Of a DNA stretch of 64,000 nt, positions 8,046 to 18,327 are shown one piece after another. The notes under the pieces were generated by a model. That model saw only the letters and a program-made list of their open reading frames with translations, did no database searches and was not told the DNA's origin. Each line of letters begins with the position of its first letter. Position 1 is the first letter of the stretch. This stretch comes from Streptomyces antibioticus (GTDB taxonomy: Bacteria; Actinomycetota; Actinomycetes; Streptomycetales; Streptomycetaceae), in the NCBI RefSeq assembly GCF_001514065.1, contig NZ_KQ948435.1:1-64000 (forward strand), in the 5' to 3' direction. A program made the translations under genes and the position numbers.

Positions 8046-8735
8046 GTGAGAAGCAGCGGCGACGGTACGGCTGGGGGTGCCCCCGGACGGAGTCTCGGGG
8101 CGAGCGGTCCGTACCCTCCCCCAAGCTCTCAACTGCGTTCGAGTTGGGGGGACCCCCATCACAGCAACGCGGCCGATCACGCTCCGCAGCGACCGGCGGC
8201 CGTGCCGAGCAGTGGCGGAGGGGCGACGTCCATGGCGTCCGAGCAGATCGGCTACCGCGGTCCGACGGCCTGTGCGGCCGCCGGCATCACCTATCGGCAA
8301 CTCGACTACTGGGCGCGCACCGGGCTCGTCGAGCCGAGCGTGCGGCCCGCCTACGGGTCGGGGACGCAGCGCCTGTACAGCTTCCGGGACGTCGTCGTCC
8401 TGAAGGTCGTCAAGCGGTTCCTCGACACCGGTGTGTCGCTCCAGAACATCCGTACCGCCGTGCAGCACCTGCGGGAGAGCGGTTTCCGGGACCTGGAGCG
8501 CATGACGCTGATGAGCGACGGTGCCACGGTCTACGAGTGCACCTCGCCCGACGAGGTGCACGCGCTGCTCCAGGGCGGTCAGGGCATCTTCGGGATCGCC
8601 GTGGGCGTGGTGTGGCGGGACGTCGAGAGCGCGTTGTCCCAGCTGCACGGGGAGCGGATCGACACCGGGGAGACGCTGGTGGGGCTCAACCCCGCCGACG
8701 AGCTGGCGCGGCGGCGGGGCAATCGGGCCGTTTGA
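8046..8735 (+). CDS. MerR-family transcriptional regulator, McdR/ResR (Rv1830) type
   Basis: 229 residues. The DNA-binding part is clear from about residue 65: GYRGPTACAAAGITYRQLDY, then WARTGLVEPSVRP, and a C-terminal dimer helix with the segment VSLQNIRTAVQHLRESGF. Mycobacterial Rv1830/McdR (ResR) acts in growth and division control. GTG 8046 follows GGAGG (8035-8039) at good spacing. A second good start exists at ATG 8232, with GGAGGGG at 8217-8223, which would give a 167-residue protein lacking the disordered N-terminus. That N-terminus is unusual because a dispersed GC-rich inverted repeat (8116-8159) is read in frame through it. Confidence 0.82.
   Translation: MRSSGDGTAGGAPGRSLGASGPYPPPSSQLRSSWGDPHHSNAADHAPQRPAAVPSSGGGATSMASEQIGYRGPTACAAAGITYRQLDYWARTGLVEPSVRPAYGSGTQRLYSFRDVVVLKVVKRFLDTGVSLQNIRTAVQHLRESGFRDLERMTLMSDGATVYECTSPDEVHALLQGGQGIFGIAVGVVWRDVESALSQLHGERIDTGETLVGLNPADELARRRGNRAV
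8116..8159. repeat. Dispersed GC-rich inverted-repeat element inside a coding region
   Basis: TCCCCCAAGCTC and GAGTTGGGGGGA form the arms of an imperfect inverted repeat, ending in a GGGGGGACCCCCAT motif. I recognise this as a short dispersed element common between Streptomyces genes. Here it lies in frame within the disordered N-terminal part of the MerR protein. Confidence 0.55.
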
Positions 8736-8763
8736 GGCTCGGCCCGGGGCCTTACCGAGGGCA

Positions 8764-8786
8764 TTGTCAGTGGCGTAGGGCAGCAT
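8764..8786 (+). promoter_or_regulatory. RecA-independent DNA-damage promoter (PafBC-type) of dinB
   Basis: TTGTCAGTG (8764-8772), 8 bp, then CAGCAT (8781-8786), followed by 7 nt to the GTG start. This matches the mycobacterial RecA-NDp/PafBC consensus TTGTCRGTG-N8-TAnnnT in all but the first base of the -10. It also places the transcript start at the start codon, giving a leaderless mRNA. Confidence 0.7.
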
Positions 8787-8793
8787 CGGACAT

Positions 8794-10179
8794 GTGAGAA
8801 CCGCGCCCACGATCCTGCATCTCGACATGGACGCCTTCTTCGCCTCCGCGGAGCAGGCGTCCAAGCCGAGTCTGCGCGGGAAAGCCGTCATCGTGGGCGG
8901 GCTGGGGCCGCGTGGTGTGGTGGCGACCGCGTCCTACGAGGCCCGGGTTTTCGGGGTGAATTCGGCGATGCCGATGGCGCAGGCGCGGCGACTGGCGCCC
9001 CACGCCGCGTATCTCGTGCCGCGCTTCGGGTTCTACCGGGCGATCAGCGAGCAGGTGATGGGGCTGCTGCGGGCGCTGTCGCCGCTGGTGGAGCCGCTGA
9101 GCCTCGACGAGGCGTTCGTGGACCTGGAGGCCGGGGGAGCGGCCTGGGACGACGCGTCGGCCCGGCTCGCGGGGGAGAAGCTGCGCGCCGACATACGGGC
9201 GGTCACCGGGCTCACCGGCTCGGTGGGGCTCGCCGCGTCCAAGATGCTCGCGAAGATCGCGTCCGAGCAGGCCAAGCCCGACGGTCTGGTGGTGATCGAC
9301 CCGGGGAGCGAGCGGGAGCTGCTCGGGCCGATGTCCGTGCGGATTCTGCCGGGGGTGGGGCCGGCGACGGGCGACCATCTGCGGCGGGCCGGCATTCACA
9401 CGGTCGACGAGATCGTCGAGGCGGGCGAGGACGAGCTCGTACGGCTGCTCGGGAAGGCGCACGGGCATGGGCTGTACGCCATGGCGCTGGCGCATGACGA
9501 GCGGCCGGTGGTGGCGGAGCGGGAGACCAAGTCGGTGTCGGTGGAGGACACCTACGACGTGGACATCCACGACCGGGTGCGGGTGGGGATGGAGGTGCAG
9601 CGGCTGGCCGATCGGTGCGTGCGGCGGCTGCGGGGGGCCGGGTTGTCGGGGCGGACGATCGTGCTGAAGGTGCGGCGGTACGACTTCTCCACGCTGACCC
9701 GGTCGGAAACGCTGCGGGGGCCGACCGATGATCCGGCGGTGGTGAGGGAGGCCGCGGCTCGGTTGCTGGAGTCCGTCGACACCACGGGGGGTGTGCGGTT
9801 GCTGGGGGTGGGGGTCTCCGGGTTGGCCGATTACACGCAGGAGGATCTGTTCGCGCAGGCTGCGGGGGATCTGGGGGAGGTTGCCGAGGAGGACGCCGGG
9901 GAGGTGGCCGACGAGAGGGTGGAGGCGCCTGTCGAGCGGCGGTTCGCTGCGGGGCATGACGTGGTGCATGCCGAGTTCGGGCACGGGTGGGTGCAGGGGA
10001 GTGGGCTGGGGCGGGTGACGGTGCGGTTCGAGACGCCGGATTCCGGGCCGGGGAGGGTGCGGACGTTTCGGGTGGACGATGAGTCGTTGGCTTTGGCTGA
10101 GCCCTTGCCGTTGGTGCCGGTGGAGGGTGGGGCATCCGGCCTTCGGCCGGATTTGGTTTCCCATCCGCACCACCCGTGA
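8794..10179 (+). CDS. dinB: DNA polymerase IV (Y-family translesion polymerase)
   Basis: 461 residues. ILHLDMDAFFAS gives the first metal ligand D11, and LSLDEAFVDL gives D105/E106. These are the acidic residues of a Y-family active site, so the enzyme should be catalytically competent. Helix-hairpin-helix (LPGVGPATGDHLRRAGI) and little-finger regions follow. The C-terminus is about 100 residues longer than E. coli DinB. It lacks an obvious beta-clamp motif at the end, because the last codons lie in a dispersed repeat (10128-10241). GTG 8794 has no ribosome-binding site and is probably leaderless from the damage-type promoter at 8764. It does error-prone bypass of lesions. Confidence 0.92.
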   Translation: MRTAPTILHLDMDAFFASAEQASKPSLRGKAVIVGGLGPRGVVATASYEARVFGVNSAMPMAQARRLAPHAAYLVPRFGFYRAISEQVMGLLRALSPLVEPLSLDEAFVDLEAGGAAWDDASARLAGEKLRADIRAVTGLTGSVGLAASKMLAKIASEQAKPDGLVVIDPGSERELLGPMSVRILPGVGPATGDHLRRAGIHTVDEIVEAGEDELVRLLGKAHGHGLYAMALAHDERPVVAERETKSVSVEDTYDVDIHDRVRVGMEVQRLADRCVRRLRGAGLSGRTIVLKVRRYDFSTLTRSETLRGPTDDPAVVREAAARLLESVDTTGGVRLLGVGVSGLADYTQEDLFAQAAGDLGEVAEEDAGEVADERVEAPVERRFAAGHDVVHAEFGHGWVQGSGLGRVTVRFETPDSGPGRVRTFRVDDESLALAEPLPLVPVEGGASGLRPDLVSHPHHP

Positions 10180-10241
10180 CAGTTTCGTTGTCGGGTGCGG
10201 GTGGCCCCAGTGGGGCTGGATCGCCGTCGGCGGCTGCGGGA
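10128..10241. repeat. Dispersed GC-rich repeat, copy A
   Basis: About 114 bp clearly homologous to copy B at 14922-15039. Both contain a ...CCGGCCTTCGGCCGG... hairpin, a CCGCACC motif and GGGTGCGGGTGGCCCC. Copy A covers the 3' end of dinB and supplies its stop codon. Confidence 0.75.
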
Positions 10242-10295
10242 CGGTTGTCGGCTCTCGCCGTCTGCGTCTGACTTCCCGGGCTCTCGCCGTCTGGG

Positions 10296-10673
10296 TCAGG
10301 CGTCTGCCTCTTCCGTGCCTGCCAGTTTGCCGAAGTCCCTGTCGGGGAGTGGAGGGGGTGCGGATACGTCCAGGCCGTAGTGGTGGTACAGCTGGATTTC
10401 CTGGTCGGGGGAGAGGTGGCGGCCGACGCCGAAGTCGGGGGCGTCCTTGATCAGGGAGCGGTCGAAGGGGACCTGAAGGGTGCCCTCGATCAGTTCGCTG
10501 GGCTCCAGGGGGACGAAGGCGTCCCGGGAGAACAGGCCGGTGCGTATGGCTGCCCACTCGGGCACTCCGGTCGCGTCGTCGAGGTAGACCTCGTCGATCG
10601 TGCCGATCTTGGTGCCGTTGCGGTCGAACGCCTTGCGGCCGATCAGGTTGCGCGGATCGATGTCGGTCTGCAC
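10296..10673 (-). CDS. PRC-barrel domain protein
   Basis: 125 residues. The N-terminal half is a PRC-barrel: DPRNLIGRKAFDRNGTKIG, TIDEVYLDDATGVPEWAAI, then LFSRDAFVPLEPSE. A short C-terminal extension has LSPDQEIQLYHHYGLD. Such small PRC-barrel proteins are widespread in Streptomyces and have no assigned role. In other proteins the fold occurs in RimM and photosynthetic reaction-centre H subunits, where it mediates protein contacts. GTG 10673 is chosen over ATG 10706 because the conserved part begins there and GGAGGG lies just upstream, although with short spacing. It converges on dinB and diverges from gcvP. Confidence 0.82.
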   Translation of the reverse strand: MQTDIDPRNLIGRKAFDRNGTKIGTIDEVYLDDATGVPEWAAIRTGLFSRDAFVPLEPSELIEGTLQVPFDRSLIKDAPDFGVGRHLSPDQEIQLYHHYGLDVSAPPPLPDRDFGKLAGTEEADA

Positions 10674-10810
10674 GGGCCCTCCACTAGGTCGCCACTCGCA
10701 ACTCATCCGTAAGCACTACAAAAGAGCACATTAGGGCCAGTGGCCACTCGAGGAGTCCTCAAGGGATCGACTTTTTGTGCGCTGGTAGGCTGGCAAGCGG
10801 CTGTTGACCC

Positions 10811-11010
10811 TGTGCGGGAGAGTCCTCCGGAGAACGTCCGGGGGCGCCGAAGGAGCAAATCCTCCCCGGAATCTCTCAGGCCCACGTACCGCACGGACGA
10901 GGTCACTCTGGAAAGCAGAGCGGGTGTCGACGGCTTCCGCTCTCACCGACGGTGAAAGCCGGGCACCTTCGGGTTGCCCGGTGAAGCTCTCAGGTTGAGA
11001 TGACAGAGGG
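10811..11010 (+). promoter_or_regulatory. Tandem glycine riboswitch
   Basis: Two glycine aptamers lie head to tail in the gcvP leader. Aptamer I (about 10811-10920) has GCGGGAGAG, the core GGCGCCGAAGGAGCAAA (10843-10859) and ATCTCTCAGG. Aptamer II (about 10921-11010) has the variant core CACCGACGGTGAAAGCC, GCTCTCAGG and GACAGAGG. The region from 11011 to the AGGAGG (11063-11068) is the expression platform. GGAGGCCTCC at 11064-11073 is self-complementary and could hide the ribosome-binding site. In S. griseus such riboswitches activate the glycine cleavage genes when glycine is plentiful (recalled from published work). Confidence 0.88.
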
Positions 11011-11076
11011 GGAGGCCGCCGGGACCCGCAGCCGTGGTGTCCCTCGAAGGTCGCGTCAGACCAGGAGGCCTCCGCA

Positions 11077-13962
<2,886 letters not shown>

Positions 13963-13979
13963 GGCTGACTGTGCTTTGT

Positions 13980-14014
13980 GAGAGGGCCCCGCTTCGGCGG
14001 GGTCCTCTCGTTTT
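13980..14014. terminator. Bidirectional intrinsic terminator after gcvP
   Basis: A 13-bp stem (13980-13992 with 13997-14009, one G-T wobble) is closed by a stable TTCG tetraloop and followed by TTTT. It lies between convergent gcvP and the Mop gene, whose stop codon begins in the T run. Confidence 0.85.
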
Positions 14015-14439
14015 CACGGGGTTACGAGGGAGACCTCGGTCGACTTGATCAGGGCGACGACCGGGGTGCCGGGTGCAAGGGCGAGGTCCGTGGCGGCGTC
14101 CTTGGTGATGGCGGCGGTGAGTTCGATGTCGTCGAACGCGATCTTCACGGATGCCATCGCGGCGCCGGTGGCGATGGTGGTGACCGTGCCGGGGAGCTGG
14201 TTGCGGATGGAGAGGCCCTCCACCGGGCCGGTGGCGAGGGCCACCTCCGTGGACTTGACCAGGGCGCGGACGGCGGAACCCGGCGCGAGGCCGAGGTCGG
14301 TGACTGCTTCCTTGGTGATCGCCGCGGTGAGGTTCTGGCCGCCGGTGAGGCGGACTCCCACGGTGGCCATGACCTCGCCGGAGGCGATGGCGGTGACGGT
14401 GCCGGGGAGTTGGTTGCGGATGCTCAGGGTCATGGGCAT
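14014..14439 (-). CDS. Tandem molybdopterin-binding (Mop/TOBE) domain protein
   Basis: About 141 residues consisting of two Mop domains of about 68 residues each. LSIRNQLPGTV occurs twice, and each repeat ends in VKSTEV or IKSTEV. Di-Mop proteins store or buffer molybdate in the cytoplasm. There is no DNA-binding domain. Start codons ATG 14439 and ATG 14433 both lack a ribosome-binding site. A TACGGT box ends 8 nt before ATG 14433, so a leaderless transcript starting there is possible. It is adjacent to an HTH-Mop gene, and no molybdate transporter is in view. Confidence 0.85.
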   Translation of the reverse strand: MPMTLSIRNQLPGTVTAIASGEVMATVGVRLTGGQNLTAAITKEAVTDLGLAPGSAVRALVKSTEVALATGPVEGLSIRNQLPGTVTTIATGAAMASVKIAFDDIELTAAITKDAATDLALAPGTPVVALIKSTEVSLVTP

Positions 14440-14491
14440 CAACCGTAGGGGTTTGGGCGGGTTGTGCCGGGTATGCGCAGGATCGTGGCTT

Positions 14492-14887
14492 TTACGTCCG
14501 GTCGATGTGGACGTTGGTCGACTTCACTCGGGCCGTGGCCTCCATGCCTACCTCCAGGCCCAGTTCCTCTACGGCCTCGCGGGTGAGGAGGGAGACGAGG
14601 CGGTGGGGGCCGGCCTGGATCTCCACCTGGGCGGCGACATCGCCGAGTTTGATCGCGGTGACGATGCCGGGGAAGGCGTTGCGGACCGAGGTGTACGACG
14701 GCTCGTCGTCGGGTGCGGTGCCCTTGGCCAGTTCTACGGAGAACGCGGCGAGGTCGCGGCCGTCGATGAGGCGGCGGCCGCTGTCGTCGCGGTGGGTCGC
14801 GACGCGGCCGGCGTCGGCCCAGCGGCGGGCGGTGTCGGGGCTTACGCCGAGCAGGCGGGCGGCCTGGCCGATCGTGTAGGACTGCAT
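14492..14887 (-). CDS. HTH-Mop molybdate-binding protein, probable regulator
   Basis: 131 residues. An N-terminal MerR/excisionase-type helix-turn-helix (YTIGQAARLLGVSPDTARRW, then DSGRRLIDGRDLAAF) is joined to one Mop domain (SVRNAFPGIVTAIKLGD to VKSTNVHID). It combines DNA binding with molybdate binding, like a minimal ModE-type sensor, although the HTH family differs from ModE. ATG 14887 has no ribosome-binding site, but TATCGT ends 6 nt upstream, fitting a leaderless mRNA. The neighbouring di-Mop gene, 52 nt downstream, is an obvious candidate target or partner. The regulatory role is inferred from domain content. Confidence 0.8.
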   Translation of the reverse strand: MQSYTIGQAARLLGVSPDTARRWADAGRVATHRDDSGRRLIDGRDLAAFSVELAKGTAPDDEPSYTSVRNAFPGIVTAIKLGDVAAQVEIQAGPHRLVSLLTREAVEELGLEVGMEATARVKSTNVHIDRT

Positions 14888-14921
14888 GCGGTCACGATAG
14901 GGGGCGGCGGGTGCGGGGTCG

Positions 14922-15062
14922 TGGTGGGGCACCCGGCCTTCGGCCGGGTTCGGGGTTCCCACCCGCACCGCCCGTGCGGGTTTCGATTTCGGGTGCGGGT
15001 GGCCCCTGTGGGGGCTTGGCGCCGTCGGCGGGTGCGGGTGCGGGTGCGGGTGCGGGTGCGGG
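14922..15062. repeat. Dispersed GC-rich repeat, copy B, with hexamer run
   Basis: Positions 14922-15039 match copy A at 10128-10241. The 3' end continues into about five copies of the hexamer GGTGCG (about 15030-15062). It lies upstream of the HTH-Mop gene and downstream of the permease gene. Confidence 0.7.
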
Positions 15063-15124
15063 TGGCGGGTCGCGGGCTTCCGTCTGCGCGGGCTTCTGCG
15101 CTCAGCCTGTCCGAACCGCTGGCT

Positions 15125-17092
15125 TCAGCCTGTGTGGACCCTTGGGCGGCGGGCCCTGTTCGGTTCTGCTTCTCGTAGGACCTCTCGGGTCACCGGGGCC
15201 ACCTCGCCCTGGCCGAAGAGGAAGAAGCGGAGGAAGTTGGCGAAGGGGCTGCCCTCGGTCCACTCGAAGTAGATGTGCGGGGTGCACTTCGTCGTGTCGC
15301 GGACGTGGAGGAGCAGGGCGGCCAGGGCGTTGGGGATGGAGGACGACTCCAGGGTCAGGATGCGGTAGCGGTTGTGCAGGACCTCGCCGCGGACCGTGAG
15401 GCCCGCCTCGAACTCCGAGGGGTCGGTGACCGTCACCTCGACAAAGACGAAGTCCTCCTGGCCGGGGATGTCGTTGTCCTCGCGGATCTGCTCGATCTTG
15501 TCGCGGTACTCGGCCTTGTCCCGGTTGTCGGGCTCGTTGGCGATGAAGCGGATCTTGCGGCTGGCCATGTCCCTGATGAATCGTTCCGCCATGGGGTCGA
15601 GGGACACGCTCGTGACGCGCAGCTCGAAGGCGCGGGCCAGCCGGGAGAGCAGGGAGACCAGGATGATGCCCGCGATGAAGCAGGCGCCGATCTTGACGCC
15701 GTCCGGGCGCTCGATGACGTTGACGACCGTCGTGTAGAGGAACACCGCGGAGATGACCGCGAAACCGATCGTCCAGTTGCGCTGGCCCGCCTTGCGTGCC
15801 GCGATCGTCACCGCGATCGCCGCCGAGCTGATCAGGACGAGGACGCCGGTGGCGTACGCACCGCCCTGGGCGTCCACGTCGGCGTCGAAGATCCAGGTGA
15901 CCAGGAAGGCGATCAGGGTGAAGACGATGACCATGGGGCGTACGGCGCGGGCCCAGTGCGGGGCCATGCCGTAGCGGGGGAGGTAGCGGGGCATCAGGTT
16001 GAGCAGGCCGGCCATCGCCGAGGCGCCGGCGAACCACAGGATGGCGATGGTCGAGACGTCGTAGACCGTGCCGAAGGCGCCGCCCAGGTACTCGTGCGAG
16101 AGGAAGGCGAGTGCGCGGCCGTTGGCCTGGCCGCCCGACTCGAACTCCTTCTCCGGGATCAGGAGGGTGGTGATGAAGCTGGTCGCGATCAGGAAGCAGC
16201 TCATGATGACCGCGGCCGTGGTCAGGAGCTTCTTGGTGTCCCTGATGCGGCCTGCCGGGTTCTCCTCCGTCTCGCCCGGGTCGCCCTTGACGTGCGGCAT
16301 GACGGCGACGCCGGTCTCGAAGCCGGAGAGGCCGAGGGCGAGCTTCGGGAAGACGACCAGGGCCACGCCGATCATCACGAAGACGTTGCCGTGCTCGGCG
16401 GTCAGGGCGCTGGACCAGTCGGTGACCACATGGCCCGCCGTGATGACGTGCCACAGGCCGACGATCACGACGACGACGTTCAGCGCCAGGTAGATGCCCA
16501 CCAGGGCGACCGCGACGCCGATGGCCTCCAGGAAGCCCTTGAGGAACACCGCGCCGAGCAGCGCCACCAGGATGAGGGTGATCAGCATCTGCTTGTCGTG
16601 CAGGGCGCTGTTGAGGTGCGGGTTCTCGACGAGGTGGGTCGAGGCGTCCGCGGCGGACAGGGTGATGGTGATCAGGAAGTCCGTCGCGGCGAAGCCGAGC
16701 AGGGTCAGGACGAAGAGCTTGCCCTTCCAGAAGGTGAGCAGGCGCTCCAGCATCGCGATCGAGCCCTGGCCGTGGGGGCTCTCCTCGGCGACGCGGCGGT
16801 ACACGGGCAGGGCGCCCGCGAGGGTGACGATCACCAGGACGATCGTCGCGATGGGGGAGAGGAGACCGGCCGCCAGGGCGGCGATGCCGGGCTGGTAGCC
16901 GAGGGTGGAGAAGTAGTCGACGCCGGTCAGGCACATGACCCGCCACCAGGGCTGGCCCTCGGGCTCCAGCTTGGATGCCTTCTGCTCCGCGGGCCGGCCC
17001 TGGTCCTGGTCCTGGCTCTTGGCCATGTCGGACAGGCCCTCCAGCATCCAGGCGCGCAGGCGACTGGGAGGGGGGTGTTCGGTGGTGGCCAT
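15125..17092 (-). CDS. APC-superfamily permease, possible K+/amino-acid transporter (KimA-like)
   Basis: 655 residues with about 12 transmembrane helices (residues 55-490) and a soluble C-terminal domain of about 160 residues (from RVTSVSLDP). Near the start are the segments [19 protein letters not shown] and [18 protein letters not shown]. The architecture resembles large APC-type permeases such as the Bacillus potassium importer KimA/YdaO and its relatives. Because the kdp operon is next door, potassium uptake is a reasonable guess, but amino-acid transport cannot be excluded. ATG 17092 has AGGAG 6 nt upstream. I found no ydaO-type c-di-AMP riboswitch in the 276 bp upstream. Confidence 0.75.
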   Translation of the reverse strand: MATTEHPPPSRLRAWMLEGLSDMAKSQDQDQGRPAEQKASKLEPEGQPWWRVMCLTGVDYFSTLGYQPGIAALAAGLLSPIATIVLVIVTLAGALPVYRRVAEESPHGQGSIAMLERLLTFWKGKLFVLTLLGFAATDFLITITLSAADASTHLVENPHLNSALHDKQMLITLILVALLGAVFLKGFLEAIGVAVALVGIYLALNVVVVIVGLWHVITAGHVVTDWSSALTAEHGNVFVMIGVALVVFPKLALGLSGFETGVAVMPHVKGDPGETEENPAGRIRDTKKLLTTAAVIMSCFLIATSFITTLLIPEKEFESGGQANGRALAFLSHEYLGGAFGTVYDVSTIAILWFAGASAMAGLLNLMPRYLPRYGMAPHWARAVRPMVIVFTLIAFLVTWIFDADVDAQGGAYATGVLVLISSAAIAVTIAARKAGQRNWTIGFAVISAVFLYTTVVNVIERPDGVKIGACFIAGIILVSLLSRLARAFELRVTSVSLDPMAERFIRDMASRKIRFIANEPDNRDKAEYRDKIEQIREDNDIPGQEDFVFVEVTVTDPSEFEAGLTVRGEVLHNRYRILTLESSSIPNALAALLLHVRDTTKCTPHIYFEWTEGSPFANFLRFFLFGQGEVAPVTREVLREAEPNRARRPRVHTG

Positions 17093-17368
17093 CGAGGGCT
17101 CCTGATGTGCGGCTCGGAGTGCGGTTCCGTACGGTTCCGGCCATCACACGGACGGCGGATTCAGCGTAAGCGGAGAGTGACGCATGGGCCCACGGATCAG
17201 GGGGTCGGAGGCGTCAAAAGTCCGTTAAGACTGGGGGTGCGGGTCCTTGCAGTACGTCAAGGATGGAGCGTGTGGGTGGGTGGCCGTCCGTTGGGCTGTC
17301 TGGGGGACGGGGGCGTGGGGCGGGAGAGGGGTGGACACCCAGCGTCACGCCGGGGCTTTGGCGGGCGG

Positions 17369-17881
17369 TCAGGTCAGGTCCGAGATCCTGAACACCGTTG
17401 CCGCGGTTTCCTGGTCGATGCGTTGTGACACCTGGCGCAGGGCGGTCGTCCCGCATGTCAGCGTGCCGTTGGCGAGGGACTTGTGGGTGTCCTCGGTCAG
17501 ACGGTGCCAGATGTCGGGGTTGTCGAGGAGGACCTGGGGGCCGATCTCGACGCGGTCGCCGAAGACGTCCCGGAACACGAGGCGTGGGGAGACGCCTTCG
17601 TTGCAGCGGACGGACAGCAGCAGGTCGGTGCGGACCCGGCGGGTGCGCAGCAGGCGGCGGGAGGCCAGCCAGCCCTCGCCGACCGACACCCGCGACGGGT
17701 ACAGCACCAGGAAGAGCAGCCCGGCCAGCGTGCACCACAGCACACTGCGCCAGGGGCTGAGCGTGTCGGCGGCCCGGTCGACCAGGAGCAGCAGGCACAG
17801 GAGTACGCCCGCGCAGCGGACCGAGTCGATCAGGTCGCGTGACCAACGGCGGTCGTGGGCCGTCTCCGTGTGCTGTCCCAT
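17369..17881 (-). CDS. Hypothetical membrane protein
   Basis: 170 residues. Two hydrophobic segments (SVRCAGVLLCLLLLV and SVLWCTLAGLLFLVLY, about residues 20-62) form an N-terminal hairpin. A soluble beta-rich C-terminal domain follows, containing VSVGEGWLASRRLLRTRRVR and LVFRDVFGDRVEIGP. The layout resembles bacterial PH-domain membrane proteins, but I do not recognise the family with certainty. ATG 17881 lacks a ribosome-binding site. TACCGT ends 7 nt upstream, pointing to a leaderless mRNA. It lies between the large permease and the kdp operon and diverges from kdp. Confidence 0.65.
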   Translation of the reverse strand: MGQHTETAHDRRWSRDLIDSVRCAGVLLCLLLLVDRAADTLSPWRSVLWCTLAGLLFLVLYPSRVSVGEGWLASRRLLRTRRVRTDLLLSVRCNEGVSPRLVFRDVFGDRVEIGPQVLLDNPDIWHRLTEDTHKSLANGTLTCGTTALRQVSQRIDQETAATVFRISDLT

Positions 17882-18149
17882 AAGGCCGACGGTAGGCAGC
17901 GGGCGAGGCGTCGCCGCGCTCCTTGACGGGACTCTGACGGCTTTCCGGCTCATCTTGACGCGGCCGCAGCGGGGGCCGTCGGGCGCGCTGTCGGGGGCCC
18001 TGAGGTGGGTGACCGGCCCTGGGCGTCAGGGATGCGTCAAGGGTGTGCCGTGGGCCGTATGGGAGGTGTCAACGGCGGGGGATCCCGCGCTGTGCGGATG
18101 TTTGCTCTGAGTGTCCCTGTTCGAACGAACCTCACTCCAGGAGCTCACG

Positions 18150-18233
18150 ATGGCCGATCTGGCCTTCGTCGTCGTCACGATCGCGTGCTTCGCGCTGGTG
18201 GCTCTCGTCGCCAAGGGGGTGACGAAGCTGTGA
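18150..18233 (+). CDS. 27-residue single-helix micro-protein upstream of kdpF
   Basis: A very short frame, too short for standard ORF calls, encodes [17 protein letters not shown] and then [10 protein letters not shown]: one transmembrane helix with a short basic tail. AGGAG (18139-18143) is correctly placed 6 nt before the ATG, and the stop TGA overlaps GTG 18230 of kdpF. It is therefore probably translated and coupled to KdpF. It may be an extra small subunit or a regulator of the Kdp complex. I cannot assign it to a family. Confidence 0.6.
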   Translation: MADLAFVVVTIACFALVALVAKGVTKL

Positions 18234-18319
18234 CCGCCGAGAACATCGTCGGCCTCGTCGTGGCCGTCGCCCTGCTGGGCTATCTCGTCCTCGCCCTGAT
18301 CTTCCCGGAGAGGTTCTGA
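18230..18319 (+). CDS. kdpF: KdpF, small subunit of the K+-transporting ATPase
   Basis: 29 residues with a single membrane helix ([20 protein letters not shown]) ending in FPERF, the usual KdpF tail. KdpF stabilises the KdpABC complex in the membrane. GTG 18230 overlaps the stop of the 27-codon ORF, and kdpA begins 8 nt after its own stop. It is at the head of kdpFABC. Confidence 0.88.
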   Translation: MTAENIVGLVVAVALLGYLVLALIFPERF

Positions 18320-18327
18320 GAGCTGAC

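Noticed and set aside
8767-10557. Minus-strand open frame antisense to dinB
   Set aside because: No family motif, overlaps the well-supported DinB and PRC-barrel genes.
10707-11010. Short peptides encoded in the riboswitch region
   Set aside because: Frames through the aptamers lack ribosome-binding sites and conserved sequence. The RNA structure explains the conservation.
17093-17368. Possible c-di-AMP (ydaO) riboswitch before the large permease
   Set aside because: The conserved ydaO sequence blocks could not be found in the upstream region.
18110-18135. GTTCGAACGAAC upstream of kdp as a LexA box
   Set aside because: It does not fit the actinobacterial GAAC-N4-GTTC spacing, and kdp is not an SOS gene.
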